Shown here: one piece after another, positions 8,608 through 14,691 of the stretch | How positions within the stretch are numbered: the first letter of the stretch is position 1 | Layout: each line of letters starts with the position of its first letter | From: Methylotenera sp. | GTDB lineage: Bacteria > Pseudomonadota > Gammaproteobacteria > Burkholderiales > Methylophilaceae | Direction: 5' to 3' | Length of the DNA: 18,210 nucleotides | Assembly (NCBI GenBank): GCA_005791685.1 | Contig: SXVG01000097.1 | Span: 1-18,210 of the forward strand | Notes under the pieces: generated by a model | What the model was told of the DNA's origin: nothing | What the model saw: only the letters and a program-made list of their open reading frames with translations | Databases searched by the model: none | Program-made: the position numbers and the translations under genes

Positions 8608-9387
8608 ATGAAACACATTGCAAAAAAACGCTTTGGGCAAAACTTCCTCACCGACCAAGATGTCATCACAAGCTTGGTCGAGGCGGTCGCGCCACAAGCC
8701 GATGATTTAATGCTAGAAATAGGCCCAGGCTTAGGCGCGCTAACCAAGCCGCTACTGCAAAAATTAAAAAAACTGCACGTGGTGGAAGTGGACCGCGACA
8801 TCATCACTTGGATGAAGGCCGAGTACGCTAAACCGGCTTACGCCAAAAGCAGCCTAGTCATACACCAAGCCGATGCCCTCAAATTTGATTTTAGTAGCCT
8901 GGGCAAAGGCTTACGCGTCACCGGCAACCTACCCTACAATATCTCCACGCCCATTTTGTTTCATCTACTGGCTAACATCACGCACATCACCGACATGCAC
9001 TTTATGTTGCAAAAAGAAGTGGTGGAGCGCATGGTGGCCGCGCCATCAACAGCTGCCTACGGACGACTCAGCGTGATGCTGCAATACCACTTGCACATGG
9101 ACTATTTGATTACCGTGCCACCAGACGCATTTGAGCCCGCCCCCAAAGTCGAATCGGCGTTTGTGCGTTGCCTGCCACACCGCACCCTGCCTTTTGTCGC
9201 CAAGGACGAGGCGTTGTTTGCACAAGTCGTATTGGCGGCGTTTTCACAGCGTCGCAAAACCTTGCGCAACACCCTCAAGGGTTTGCTGGCGGACGAGGGC
9301 TTTAGCGCTTTACACATAGACTCACAACTGCGTGCAGAAAATTTAAGCGTGGCCGATTTTGTCGCCATCACCAATTACCTGAGCTGA
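8608..9387 (+). CDS. rsmA: 16S rRNA (adenine-1518/1519 N6)-dimethyltransferase RsmA (KsgA)
   Basis: RsmA uses S-adenosylmethionine to dimethylate two adjacent adenines near the 3' end of 16S rRNA, a late checkpoint of small-subunit assembly. The 259-residue product shows the family start KKRFGQNFLTD (6-16), SAM motif I EIGPGLGALT (37-46), the acidic VEVDRD loop (59-64), the catalytic NLPYNIS (107-113) and the substrate-binding FEPAPKVESAFV (175-186). The C-terminal small domain contains FSQRRKTLRNTLKG. The ATG follows a run of A residues with no recognisable Shine-Dalgarno and lies 9 bases after pdxA, so it probably depends on transcription and translation from upstream. The next gene, adk, has its own promoter at the 3' end of this one. 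Confidence 0.97.
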   Translation: MKHIAKKRFGQNFLTDQDVITSLVEAVAPQADDLMLEIGPGLGALTKPLLQKLKKLHVVEVDRDIITWMKAEYAKPAYAKSSLVIHQADALKFDFSSLGKGLRVTGNLPYNISTPILFHLLANITHITDMHFMLQKEVVERMVAAPSTAAYGRLSVMLQYHLHMDYLITVPPDAFEPAPKVESAFVRCLPHRTLPFVAKDEALFAQVVLAAFSQRRKTLRNTLKGLLADEGFSALHIDSQLRAENLSVADFVAITNYLS

Positions 9388-9393
9388 TATAAT
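9385..9393 (+). promoter_or_regulatory. Extended -10 promoter for adk
   Basis: The sequence TGATATAAT overlaps the rsmA stop codon and matches an extended -10 element (TGn followed by a perfect TATAAT at 9388-9393). No good -35 lies at the right spacing, which fits an extended -10 promoter. Transcription would begin near 9400, giving a leader of about 42 bases to the adk start. Inferred from consensus matching. Confidence 0.5.
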
Positions 9394-9398
9394 AGCCG

Positions 9399-9411
9399 CC
9401 GTGCAGCACGG
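9399..9411. repeat. Small perfect inverted repeat in the adk leader
   Basis: CCGTGC-A-GCACGG forms a 6-base arm palindrome around a single base, or a 5-base-pair stem with a 3-base loop as RNA. It lies at the predicted transcription start of adk and just after the rsmA stop. It could be a 5' stabilising hairpin, an operator, or a weak rsmA terminator; the following TATTTTC is not a convincing U-tract. Confidence 0.35.
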
Positions 9412-9441
9412 TATTTTCAACCCATTTTTTAGGACTAACTT

Positions 9442-10095
9442 ATGCGTATCATTCTTCTAGGCGCGCCAGGTGCAGGCAAAGGCACTCAGGCCACCTACTT
9501 ACGTGAAAAATTTAACAGTCCACAAATCGCCCCCGGCGACATGCTGCGCGCGGCCGTTAAGGCCGGTAGCCCCTTGGGTTTGGAAGCAAAAAGTTTCATG
9601 GACAGCGGCGGCTTGGTGCCAGATGCCGTGATTATAGGCTTAGTCAGTGAGCGCATTAAAGAAGCCGATTGTGCCCATGGCTTTTTATTCGACGGTTTCC
9701 CGCGCACCATTCCACAGGCCGAAGCCATGAAAAATGCCGAGGTAGGCATAGACTACGTGGTGGAAATTGACGTGCCCGATGCCGCCATCGTAGAGCGCAT
9801 GAGTGGCCGTCGCTCACACCCGGCCAGCGGTCGCACCTACCACATCAAGTTCAACCCACCCAAAGTGGCTGGCAAAGACGATGTCAGCGGTGAAGACTTG
9901 GTGCAACGCCCAGACGATGCGGCCGAAACCGTCATGACTCGCCTCAACGTTTACCACAGCCAAACCAAACCGCTGGTCAAATACTACGCGGATTGGGCAA
10001 ACAGCGGCAGCGCCGGTGCGCCTAAGCATGTGTTTGTCAACGGCTTAGGTGACATGAACGCCATACGCGATAGCATCTTTGCTGCCCTTAATTAA
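9442..10095 (+). CDS. adk: Adenylate kinase
   Basis: Adenylate kinase interconverts ATP plus AMP with two ADP in the cytosol. The 217-residue protein is the long, zinc-free type. It has the P-loop GAPGAGKGT (7-15), the AMP-binding stretch DMLRAAVKAG, the FDGFPRT segment (83-89), and a full LID domain (about 122-160) starting GRRSHPASGR and containing the conserved KFNPPKV. The ATG has an AGGA 7 bases upstream (9431-9434). One anomaly is that the universally conserved Ser-Thr before Gly-Asp-Met-Leu-Arg (S30-T31 in E. coli, where T31 contacts AMP) is Ala30-Pro31 here, in an ungapped alignment. The reading frame is intact on both sides, so this is not a frameshift. The identity as adenylate kinase is secure. 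Confidence 0.97.
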   Translation: MRIILLGAPGAGKGTQATYLREKFNSPQIAPGDMLRAAVKAGSPLGLEAKSFMDSGGLVPDAVIIGLVSERIKEADCAHGFLFDGFPRTIPQAEAMKNAEVGIDYVVEIDVPDAAIVERMSGRRSHPASGRTYHIKFNPPKVAGKDDVSGEDLVQRPDDAAETVMTRLNVYHSQTKPLVKYYADWANSGSAGAPKHVFVNGLGDMNAIRDSIFAALN

Positions 10096-10136
10096 GCCTT
10101 AATATGGGCTGCAAGGTTCAGTTTATTTAATTTTCC

Positions 10137-10496
10137 ATGCCGCCATTGCACGCCATGCTATTACGGGCCATGCCGGTGTTTTTCTGGCTAAGTCTAGCCC
10201 TCGTCACCGTATTGGCTTTAATGCCTGGGCCCGCTGTGCCGCATGCCTTGCTATTCTGGGATAAAGCACAGCACAGCTTAGCTTTTGCTGTACTGGCCAT
10301 AAGCGGCTGCTTGGCTTTCCCCAATAACCTACGGTGCCTCTGTTTAGGCTTAATCACCCACGGCGCCGTCATAGAAATATTGCAAAGCGCCTTATGCCGC
10401 ACACGCTACGGTGAGGTTTCCGACTGGCTGGCCGATGGCCTAGGCGTATTGATCGGCCTTTGGCTGTATAAAAAATGGATCCGCTACCATGCCTAA
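10137..10496 (+). CDS. VanZ-like small membrane protein
   Basis: This 119-residue hydrophobic protein has about four membrane segments (near 12-29, 47-63, 66-84 and 98-113). Its polar residues match the VanZ-like family pattern: WDKAQHSLAF (41-50), IE..Q (79-83), an Arg-rich loop, then a D...D-G...G pattern (96-107). The family is named after a teicoplanin-resistance accessory protein, but most chromosomal members have no assigned function, and nothing here implies antibiotic resistance. The start is uncertain: ATG at 10137 has no Shine-Dalgarno, and a second in-frame ATG at 10155 is possible. It lies alone between adk and the leuS promoter region, 41 bases after adk, and may be cotranscribed with adk. 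Confidence 0.8.
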   Translation: MPPLHAMLLRAMPVFFWLSLALVTVLALMPGPAVPHALLFWDKAQHSLAFAVLAISGCLAFPNNLRCLCLGLITHGAVIEILQSALCRTRYGEVSDWLADGLGVLIGLWLYKKWIRYHA

Positions 10497-10564
10497 GCCT
10501 GCGTTTTTGCCTAAGCTTAAACAAACGCAAATGCGCCATTATTCATGCTAAAAATCGCATTATT
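10491..10564. repeat. Nested direct and inverted repeats upstream of leuS
   Basis: This stretch, beginning at the end of the VanZ-like gene, contains several overlapping repeats. GCCTAAGC occurs directly at 10491-10498 and 10509-10516. TGCGTTT (10500-10506) is inverted as AAACGCA (10523-10529). AATGCG (10530-10535) is inverted as CGCATT (10556-10561). CATTATT repeats at 10537-10543 and 10558-10564. None is followed by a U-tract, so a standard terminator is unlikely. The position just upstream of the leuS -10 element would suit operator or leader structures, but the function is unknown. Confidence 0.4.
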
Positions 10565-10577
10565 AGGCCGCCAAAGG

Positions 10578-10583
10578 TATAAT
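10578..10583 (+). promoter_or_regulatory. -10 element of the leuS-lptE-holA promoter
   Basis: A perfect TATAAT (in AGGTATAATCTAG) lies 36 bases before the leuS start, predicting initiation near 10590 and a leader of about 30 bases. No convincing -35 is present at 16-18 bases; the sequence there is TCGCAT. Confidence 0.5.
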
Positions 10584-10619
10584 CTAGCCCATCCTTTCAA
10601 TTCCAAGAAGCCTTAAATT

Positions 10620-13061
10620 ATGCAGCAGCAGTACCCTTTCAAAGAGATAGAACTATCCGCCCAAAACGAATGGGCCAACAAACACACGTTTGCTGCCAAT
10701 GAGGCCAGCGATAAACCCAAATACTATTGTTTATCCATGTTTCCCTATCCATCCGGGCGCTTGCACATGGGCCACGTACGCAACTACACCATAGGCGACG
10801 TACTGAGCCGCTTTCATAAAATGAAGGGCTATAACGTCATGCAGCCCATGGGTTGGGATGCCTTTGGTCTGCCGGCCGAAAATGCTGCTATTAAACACAA
10901 TACCGCGCCAGCCAAATGGACTTATGAAAACATAGAGCACATGAAAACCCAGCTCAAACAATTGGGCTTGGGCGTGGATTGGGACAGGGAGATCGCCACC
11001 TGCACGCCGGAATACTACCGCTGGGAACAATGGTTGTTTACTGAGCTATTCAAAAAAGGCTTGATCTACAAAAAAACCGCTACGGTGAATTGGGATCCGG
11101 TAGACGGCACCGTGCTGGCCAATGAGCAAGTCATCGATGGCCGCGGTTGGCGCAGTGGCGCCCTGGTGGAAAAACGTGACATTCCTCAGTATTTCATGAA
11201 AATTACCGCTTATGCCGAAGAGTTGCTCAGCGATTTAGATCAACTCGATGGTTGGCCCGAGCAGGTTAAAACCATGCAACGCAATTGGATAGGCAAAAGC
11301 CATGGTTGCGAAGTCGAGTTCCCCATACTAGGCCAAGCCGGCACGCTGAAAGTCTACACTACCCGCCCCGACACCTTGATGGGCGCAAGCTATGTGGCGG
11401 TCGCAGCCGAACATGCCTTGGCCAGCCAAGCCGCCATGAACAACCCAGACTTGGCCGCGTTTATTGCCGAATGCAAACGTGGCAGTGTGGCTGAAGCTGA
11501 CCTCGCCACCGCCGAGAAAAAAGGCATGGCCACCGGCTTATGGGTCACCCACCCGCTTAATGGCGAGACCCTACCGGTTTGGGTAGCCAATTACGTACTG
11601 GCCAGCTATGGCGAGGGTGCCGTCATGGCCGTGCCGGCGCACGATGAGCGTGATTTTGAATTCGCTAACAAATACCAACTGCCGATTAAAGCGGTGATTA
11701 AACAAAGCGACGCCGACAGCCTGCCCATGACCGAACACGGCCTATTGTTTAACTCCGGTGTATTTGATGGTTTGAATTTCGCGCAAGCGGGTGAGGCCAT
11801 TGCAGCAGCACTCAAGGCCAAAAACCTAGGCCAAAAACGCAGCCAATTCCGCCTGCGCGATTGGGGCGTTTCCCGCCAACGTTACTGGGGCTGCCCCATC
11901 CCCATCGTGCATTGCGTCGGTTGCGGTGAAGTACCTGTGCCTGCCGAGCAATTGCCGGTGGTCTTGCCCGAGGACGTGGTCATGGACGGCGTCGGCTCAC
12001 CCATCAAAAAAGACCCCAGCTTCTATGAAACGCCCTGCCCACAGTGCGGCGCACCGGCCACTCGTGAAACCGACACCTTGGACACCTTCTTTGAGTCGTC
12101 TTGGTATTTTGCCCGCTACGCCAGCTTTAACAGCGATCAGGCCATGCTGGATAGCCGCGCCAATTATTGGTTGCCGGTAGACCAATACGTGGGCGGCATA
12201 GAACACGCTATTTTGCATTTGCTCTACGCACGTTTTTTCAACAAACTCATGCGCGATGTCGGCTTAATTAACAACGACGAACCCTTTAGCAATTTGCTGA
12301 CCCAAGGCATGGTATTAAAAGACGGTTCGAAAATGAGCAAATCCAAAGGCAACACCGTGGACCCACAAGCCTTAATCGACACCTACGGGGCCGATACCGC
12401 CAGGTTGTTCATGATGTTTGCCGCCCCACCCGAGCAAAGCTTGGAATGGGCAGACAGCGGTGTGGAAGGGGCTAATCGCTTCTTGCGTAGGCTTTGGAAA
12501 GCGGTGTACGAGCACCTAGAGCTCGGCGCCATTGCCGCCTACAGCAGTGGCGAATTGAGTGCCGAACTCAAAGCCATGCGTTTGCAATTGCACCTCACCA
12601 TAGAAAAAGTAGCAGACGACTACGGTAGACGCCACAGCTTCAATACCGCCATTTCCTCGGTCATGGAACTGATGAACGCCTTAGCCAAAATGGAAGGTCA
12701 AGCGCCACTCACTCGCCAAGTGCGGCAAGAAGTCTTGCAAAATGTGGCGCTCTTGCTCTCACCCATCGTGCCGCATATATGCCAAGCGCTGTGGGCAGAA
12801 CTCTGCCCCAATAGCCATATACTGGATGCGTCATGGCCGCAGGCTGACCCTGCCGCCATGGTGCAAGACACGGTGGACTACGTCATTCAAGTCAATGGTA
12901 AATTGCGTGGCAACCTGACCGTGGCCAAAACCAGCAGCAAAGACAATCTAGAAAAATTAGCCCTGGAACAGCCGTTTGTGCAAAAATTCATAGTAGCGCC
13001 CTTAGCTGTGAGGAAGATTATCGTGGTGCCGAATAAACTCATCAACGTGGTGCTGGCCTAA
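10620..13061 (+). CDS. leuS: Leucyl-tRNA synthetase
   Basis: This class I synthetase charges tRNA-Leu with leucine and edits mischarged tRNA. The 813-residue protein has the HIGH-type motif HMGH (49-52), the CP1 editing domain (about 225-415) with TTRPDTLMGASY (247-258) and HDERD (341-345), the RLRDWGVSRQRYWG segment, a zinc-ribbon region with C432/C435 and C473/C476, KMSKS (571-575), and a C-terminal domain ending NGKLRGNLTV to VVPNKLINVV. It is 47 residues shorter than the E. coli enzyme. The loss is exactly where E. coli carries its leucine-specific domain: GMVL is followed almost directly by KDG-SKMSKSKGN. The ATG has only a weak AGAAG upstream. It leads the leuS-lptE-holA run, with lptE 7 bases downstream. 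Confidence 0.97.
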   Translation: MQQQYPFKEIELSAQNEWANKHTFAANEASDKPKYYCLSMFPYPSGRLHMGHVRNYTIGDVLSRFHKMKGYNVMQPMGWDAFGLPAENAAIKHNTAPAKWTYENIEHMKTQLKQLGLGVDWDREIATCTPEYYRWEQWLFTELFKKGLIYKKTATVNWDPVDGTVLANEQVIDGRGWRSGALVEKRDIPQYFMKITAYAEELLSDLDQLDGWPEQVKTMQRNWIGKSHGCEVEFPILGQAGTLKVYTTRPDTLMGASYVAVAAEHALASQAAMNNPDLAAFIAECKRGSVAEADLATAEKKGMATGLWVTHPLNGETLPVWVANYVLASYGEGAVMAVPAHDERDFEFANKYQLPIKAVIKQSDADSLPMTEHGLLFNSGVFDGLNFAQAGEAIAAALKAKNLGQKRSQFRLRDWGVSRQRYWGCPIPIVHCVGCGEVPVPAEQLPVVLPEDVVMDGVGSPIKKDPSFYETPCPQCGAPATRETDTLDTFFESSWYFARYASFNSDQAMLDSRANYWLPVDQYVGGIEHAILHLLYARFFNKLMRDVGLINNDEPFSNLLTQGMVLKDGSKMSKSKGNTVDPQALIDTYGADTARLFMMFAAPPEQSLEWADSGVEGANRFLRRLWKAVYEHLELGAIAAYSSGELSAELKAMRLQLHLTIEKVADDYGRRHSFNTAISSVMELMNALAKMEGQAPLTRQVRQEVLQNVALLLSPIVPHICQALWAELCPNSHILDASWPQADPAAMVQDTVDYVIQVNGKLRGNLTVAKTSSKDNLEKLALEQPFVQKFIVAPLAVRKIIVVPNKLINVVLA

Positions 13062-13068
13062 CAAGGAA

Positions 13069-13593
13069 ATGCGAACCGTGGCCAAGCAGCCTTTTAATAG
13101 ACCACTGCAAGCCGTATGCAGCGCATTGCTATTAGCCAGCTTGTGCTTAGGCGCTTGCGGCTTTCACCCACGCGGCTTGACCGAGGTCACGTTTAAAAGC
13201 ATCTTCATACAAGGCCATAGCTTGAGCATCAGCCGTGAGTTGCAGCAGACCTTCAAGAGCAATGGCATTCAAGTCATTGAAAATCAAAGCCGTGCTGCAT
13301 TATTGCTGGAAATGCTTAATGAACATAATGAAAAGCACATCTTATCCCTAAGCGGCGGCGGTGCCGTTAGGGAGTACGAACTGGTTTATCAGCTTAACTT
13401 CAGAACACGGTTGCCAGGCAATCCACTATGGAGCGAGCCACAAACCGTGCTATCTAGACGCAATTTCTCATACAAGGATACGGCGCTATTAGCCAAACTG
13501 GATGAAGAAAATAAACTCAATGCCGACATGCGCAGTGAAGTCATACGTGAAGTGATGCGCAGATTATCCGCCATTAAATTGAGTCAGCCCTAG
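13069..13593 (+). CDS. lptE: LPS-assembly lipoprotein LptE
   Basis: LptE is the outer-membrane lipoprotein that plugs the LptD barrel and helps receive lipopolysaccharide. The 174-residue precursor has a lipoprotein signal with lipobox LGAC and lipidated C30, followed by the family segment CGFHPRG (30-36) and the LptE fold (about 40-170). The start is uncertain. The ATG at 13069 has AAGGA only 1 base away, too close for normal use, while the in-frame GTG at 13078 would have the same AAGGA 10 bases upstream and would shorten the signal peptide by three residues. It is 7 bases after leuS and 2 bases before holA. Despite low sequence conservation in this family, the lipobox, CGFH motif, length and leuS-holA context make the call firm. 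Confidence 0.93.
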   Translation: MRTVAKQPFNRPLQAVCSALLLASLCLGACGFHPRGLTEVTFKSIFIQGHSLSISRELQQTFKSNGIQVIENQSRAALLLEMLNEHNEKHILSLSGGGAVREYELVYQLNFRTRLPGNPLWSEPQTVLSRRNFSYKDTALLAKLDEENKLNADMRSEVIREVMRRLSAIKLSQP

Positions 13594-13595
13594 TC

Positions 13596-14609
13596 ATGCC
13601 ACTGGCCCCAGCGCAATTAGCTAAGCATTTAAATCTAGGCTTGCAATCGCTGTACTTACTGGTCGGCGACGAGCCACTGGGTCAGCGGGAGTGTTTGGAC
13701 GCCATAAGACAAGCCGCCCGCTTACAAGGTTTTGATGAGCGCAATAGCTTAATGGTGGACCGCACCTTTAATTGGCAGCAAATAGCCTCTTACGGCGCCT
13801 CCATCTCCTTATTTGCCAGCCGCCGCTTATTAGAAATCAACATCCCCAACGGCAAACCTGGCATAGAAGGCGGCAAGGCCTTGCAAGCCTTAGCCAACAA
13901 AGCGCTAAGCGACACCAGCGTCGTTATTATCCTGCCTAAGTTAGAACGGGAAGCAAAAAACAGTGCGTGGTTTTCTGCCCTAGAAAAGCAAGCAGTGCTC
14001 ATCAACATTGAAGAAGTGCAGGCCAGCCAACTGCCTAAGTGGATGGCGGCACGACTCGCGCTACAAGGCCAGCAAGCGAGCCCAAGCACACTGGCCTTTC
14101 TTGCCCAGCAAGTGGAGGGCAATCTACTGGCAGCCAATCAAGAAGTGCAAAAATTGGGCCTACTCTACCCAGCAGGCGAACTGAGTGATGAAGCGGTAAG
14201 GTTGGCCGTACTCAACGTTTCGCGTTACGACGCTTTTCAATTAGGCGAAGCGGTGCTCGCTGGCGACAGCCCGCGCACGGTACGGATTTTACAAGGCTTG
14301 CAAGACGAAGGCGAAAGTGCCGTGGCCGTCATGAACCCACTGATATGGGTATTGCGCCCCTTGTTAGGCATTAAGCAAGCCCAACTGCGCGGTGAAAACG
14401 TCATGCAAGCCATGACCAGTGCGCGCATATACGGTGAGCGGCAAGCTTTGGTGCAGCGTGCTTTGGGTAGATTCAGCGTACGCCAACTGGAAGCGGCTTT
14501 GCAAAAGCTAGCCGACATTGATAAAACGGCGAAAGGCGTCATGTTGGGCGATGCTTGGCTAGAGATTTCACGCCTCTGTTTCGGTTTAGCTAATCTGCGG
14601 GCACGCTAA
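13596..14609 (+). CDS. holA: DNA polymerase III subunit delta
   Basis: HolA is the clamp-opening wrench of the replicative clamp loader: it binds and opens the beta sliding clamp. The 337-residue length is normal. The N-terminal domain starts with LYLLVGDEPLGQRECLDAIR (19-38), where GDEPL occupies the degenerate P-loop position of this family. The family segment FASRRLLEINIPNGKPG (73-89) probably contributes clamp contacts, and the collar domain is C-terminal (about 215-335: MNPLIWVLRPLLGIKQAQ). Its ATG is 2 bases after lptE, without its own clear Shine-Dalgarno, suggesting coupled translation in leuS-lptE-holA. That three-gene order is widespread in proteobacteria. Confidence 0.95.
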   Translation: MPLAPAQLAKHLNLGLQSLYLLVGDEPLGQRECLDAIRQAARLQGFDERNSLMVDRTFNWQQIASYGASISLFASRRLLEINIPNGKPGIEGGKALQALANKALSDTSVVIILPKLEREAKNSAWFSALEKQAVLINIEEVQASQLPKWMAARLALQGQQASPSTLAFLAQQVEGNLLAANQEVQKLGLLYPAGELSDEAVRLAVLNVSRYDAFQLGEAVLAGDSPRTVRILQGLQDEGESAVAVMNPLIWVLRPLLGIKQAQLRGENVMQAMTSARIYGERQALVQRALGRFSVRQLEAALQKLADIDKTAKGVMLGDAWLEISRLCFGLANLRAR

Positions 14610-14624
14610 GACTTACGCACCCGC
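14597..14624. repeat. Imperfect dyad spanning the holA end and proA promoter
   Basis: GCGGG (14597-14601) is mirrored by CCCGC (14620-14624), and the centre reads TAAG-A-CTTA. The dyad covers the holA stop and ends 12 bases before the proA -10 element. It lacks a U-tract, so it is unlikely to be an intrinsic terminator; an operator or RNA hairpin is possible. Confidence 0.35.
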
Positions 14625-14636
14625 GCCATAAAAAAG

Positions 14637-14642
14637 TATAAT
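14637..14642 (+). promoter_or_regulatory. -10 element of the proA promoter
   Basis: A perfect TATAAT (in AAGTATAATCAAG) lies 35 bases before the proA ATG. The best -35 candidate, TTACGC at 14613-14618 with an 18-base spacer, is poor. A transcript would start near 14649 and carry the duplicated start region. This suggests proA-nadD-bepA can be transcribed separately from leuS-lptE-holA. Confidence 0.5.
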
Positions 14643-14657
14643 CAAGCACCAGTAAAA

Positions 14658-14691
14658 ATCATGGGCATAAAAAGATCATGGACATAAAAAA
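14658..14691 (+). repeat. 17-bp tandem duplication across the proA start codon
   Basis: ATCATGGGCATAAAAAG (14658-14674) is followed directly by ATCATGGACATAAAAAA (14675-14691), identical at 15 of 17 positions. Each copy contains an ATG. The second is the proA start at 14678; the first (14661) is out of frame and opens an 8-codon ORF ending at a TAA at 14685-14687, overlapping the start of proA. Confidence 0.8.

Noticed and set aside
9526..9537. Frameshift or base-calling fault explaining the odd adenylate kinase residues
   Set aside because: The reading frame is intact and conserved on both sides; two independent base changes would be needed. Raw reads would settle it.
10096..10136. AGCC / GGCT hairpin and T-rich stretch after adk as a terminator
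   Set aside because: The stem is only about 4 base pairs and the T-rich stretch is interrupted and distant.
10500..10529. Possible terminator hairpin (TGCGTTT / AAACGCA) after the VanZ-like gene
   Set aside because: The loop is 16 bases long and no run of T follows in either direction.
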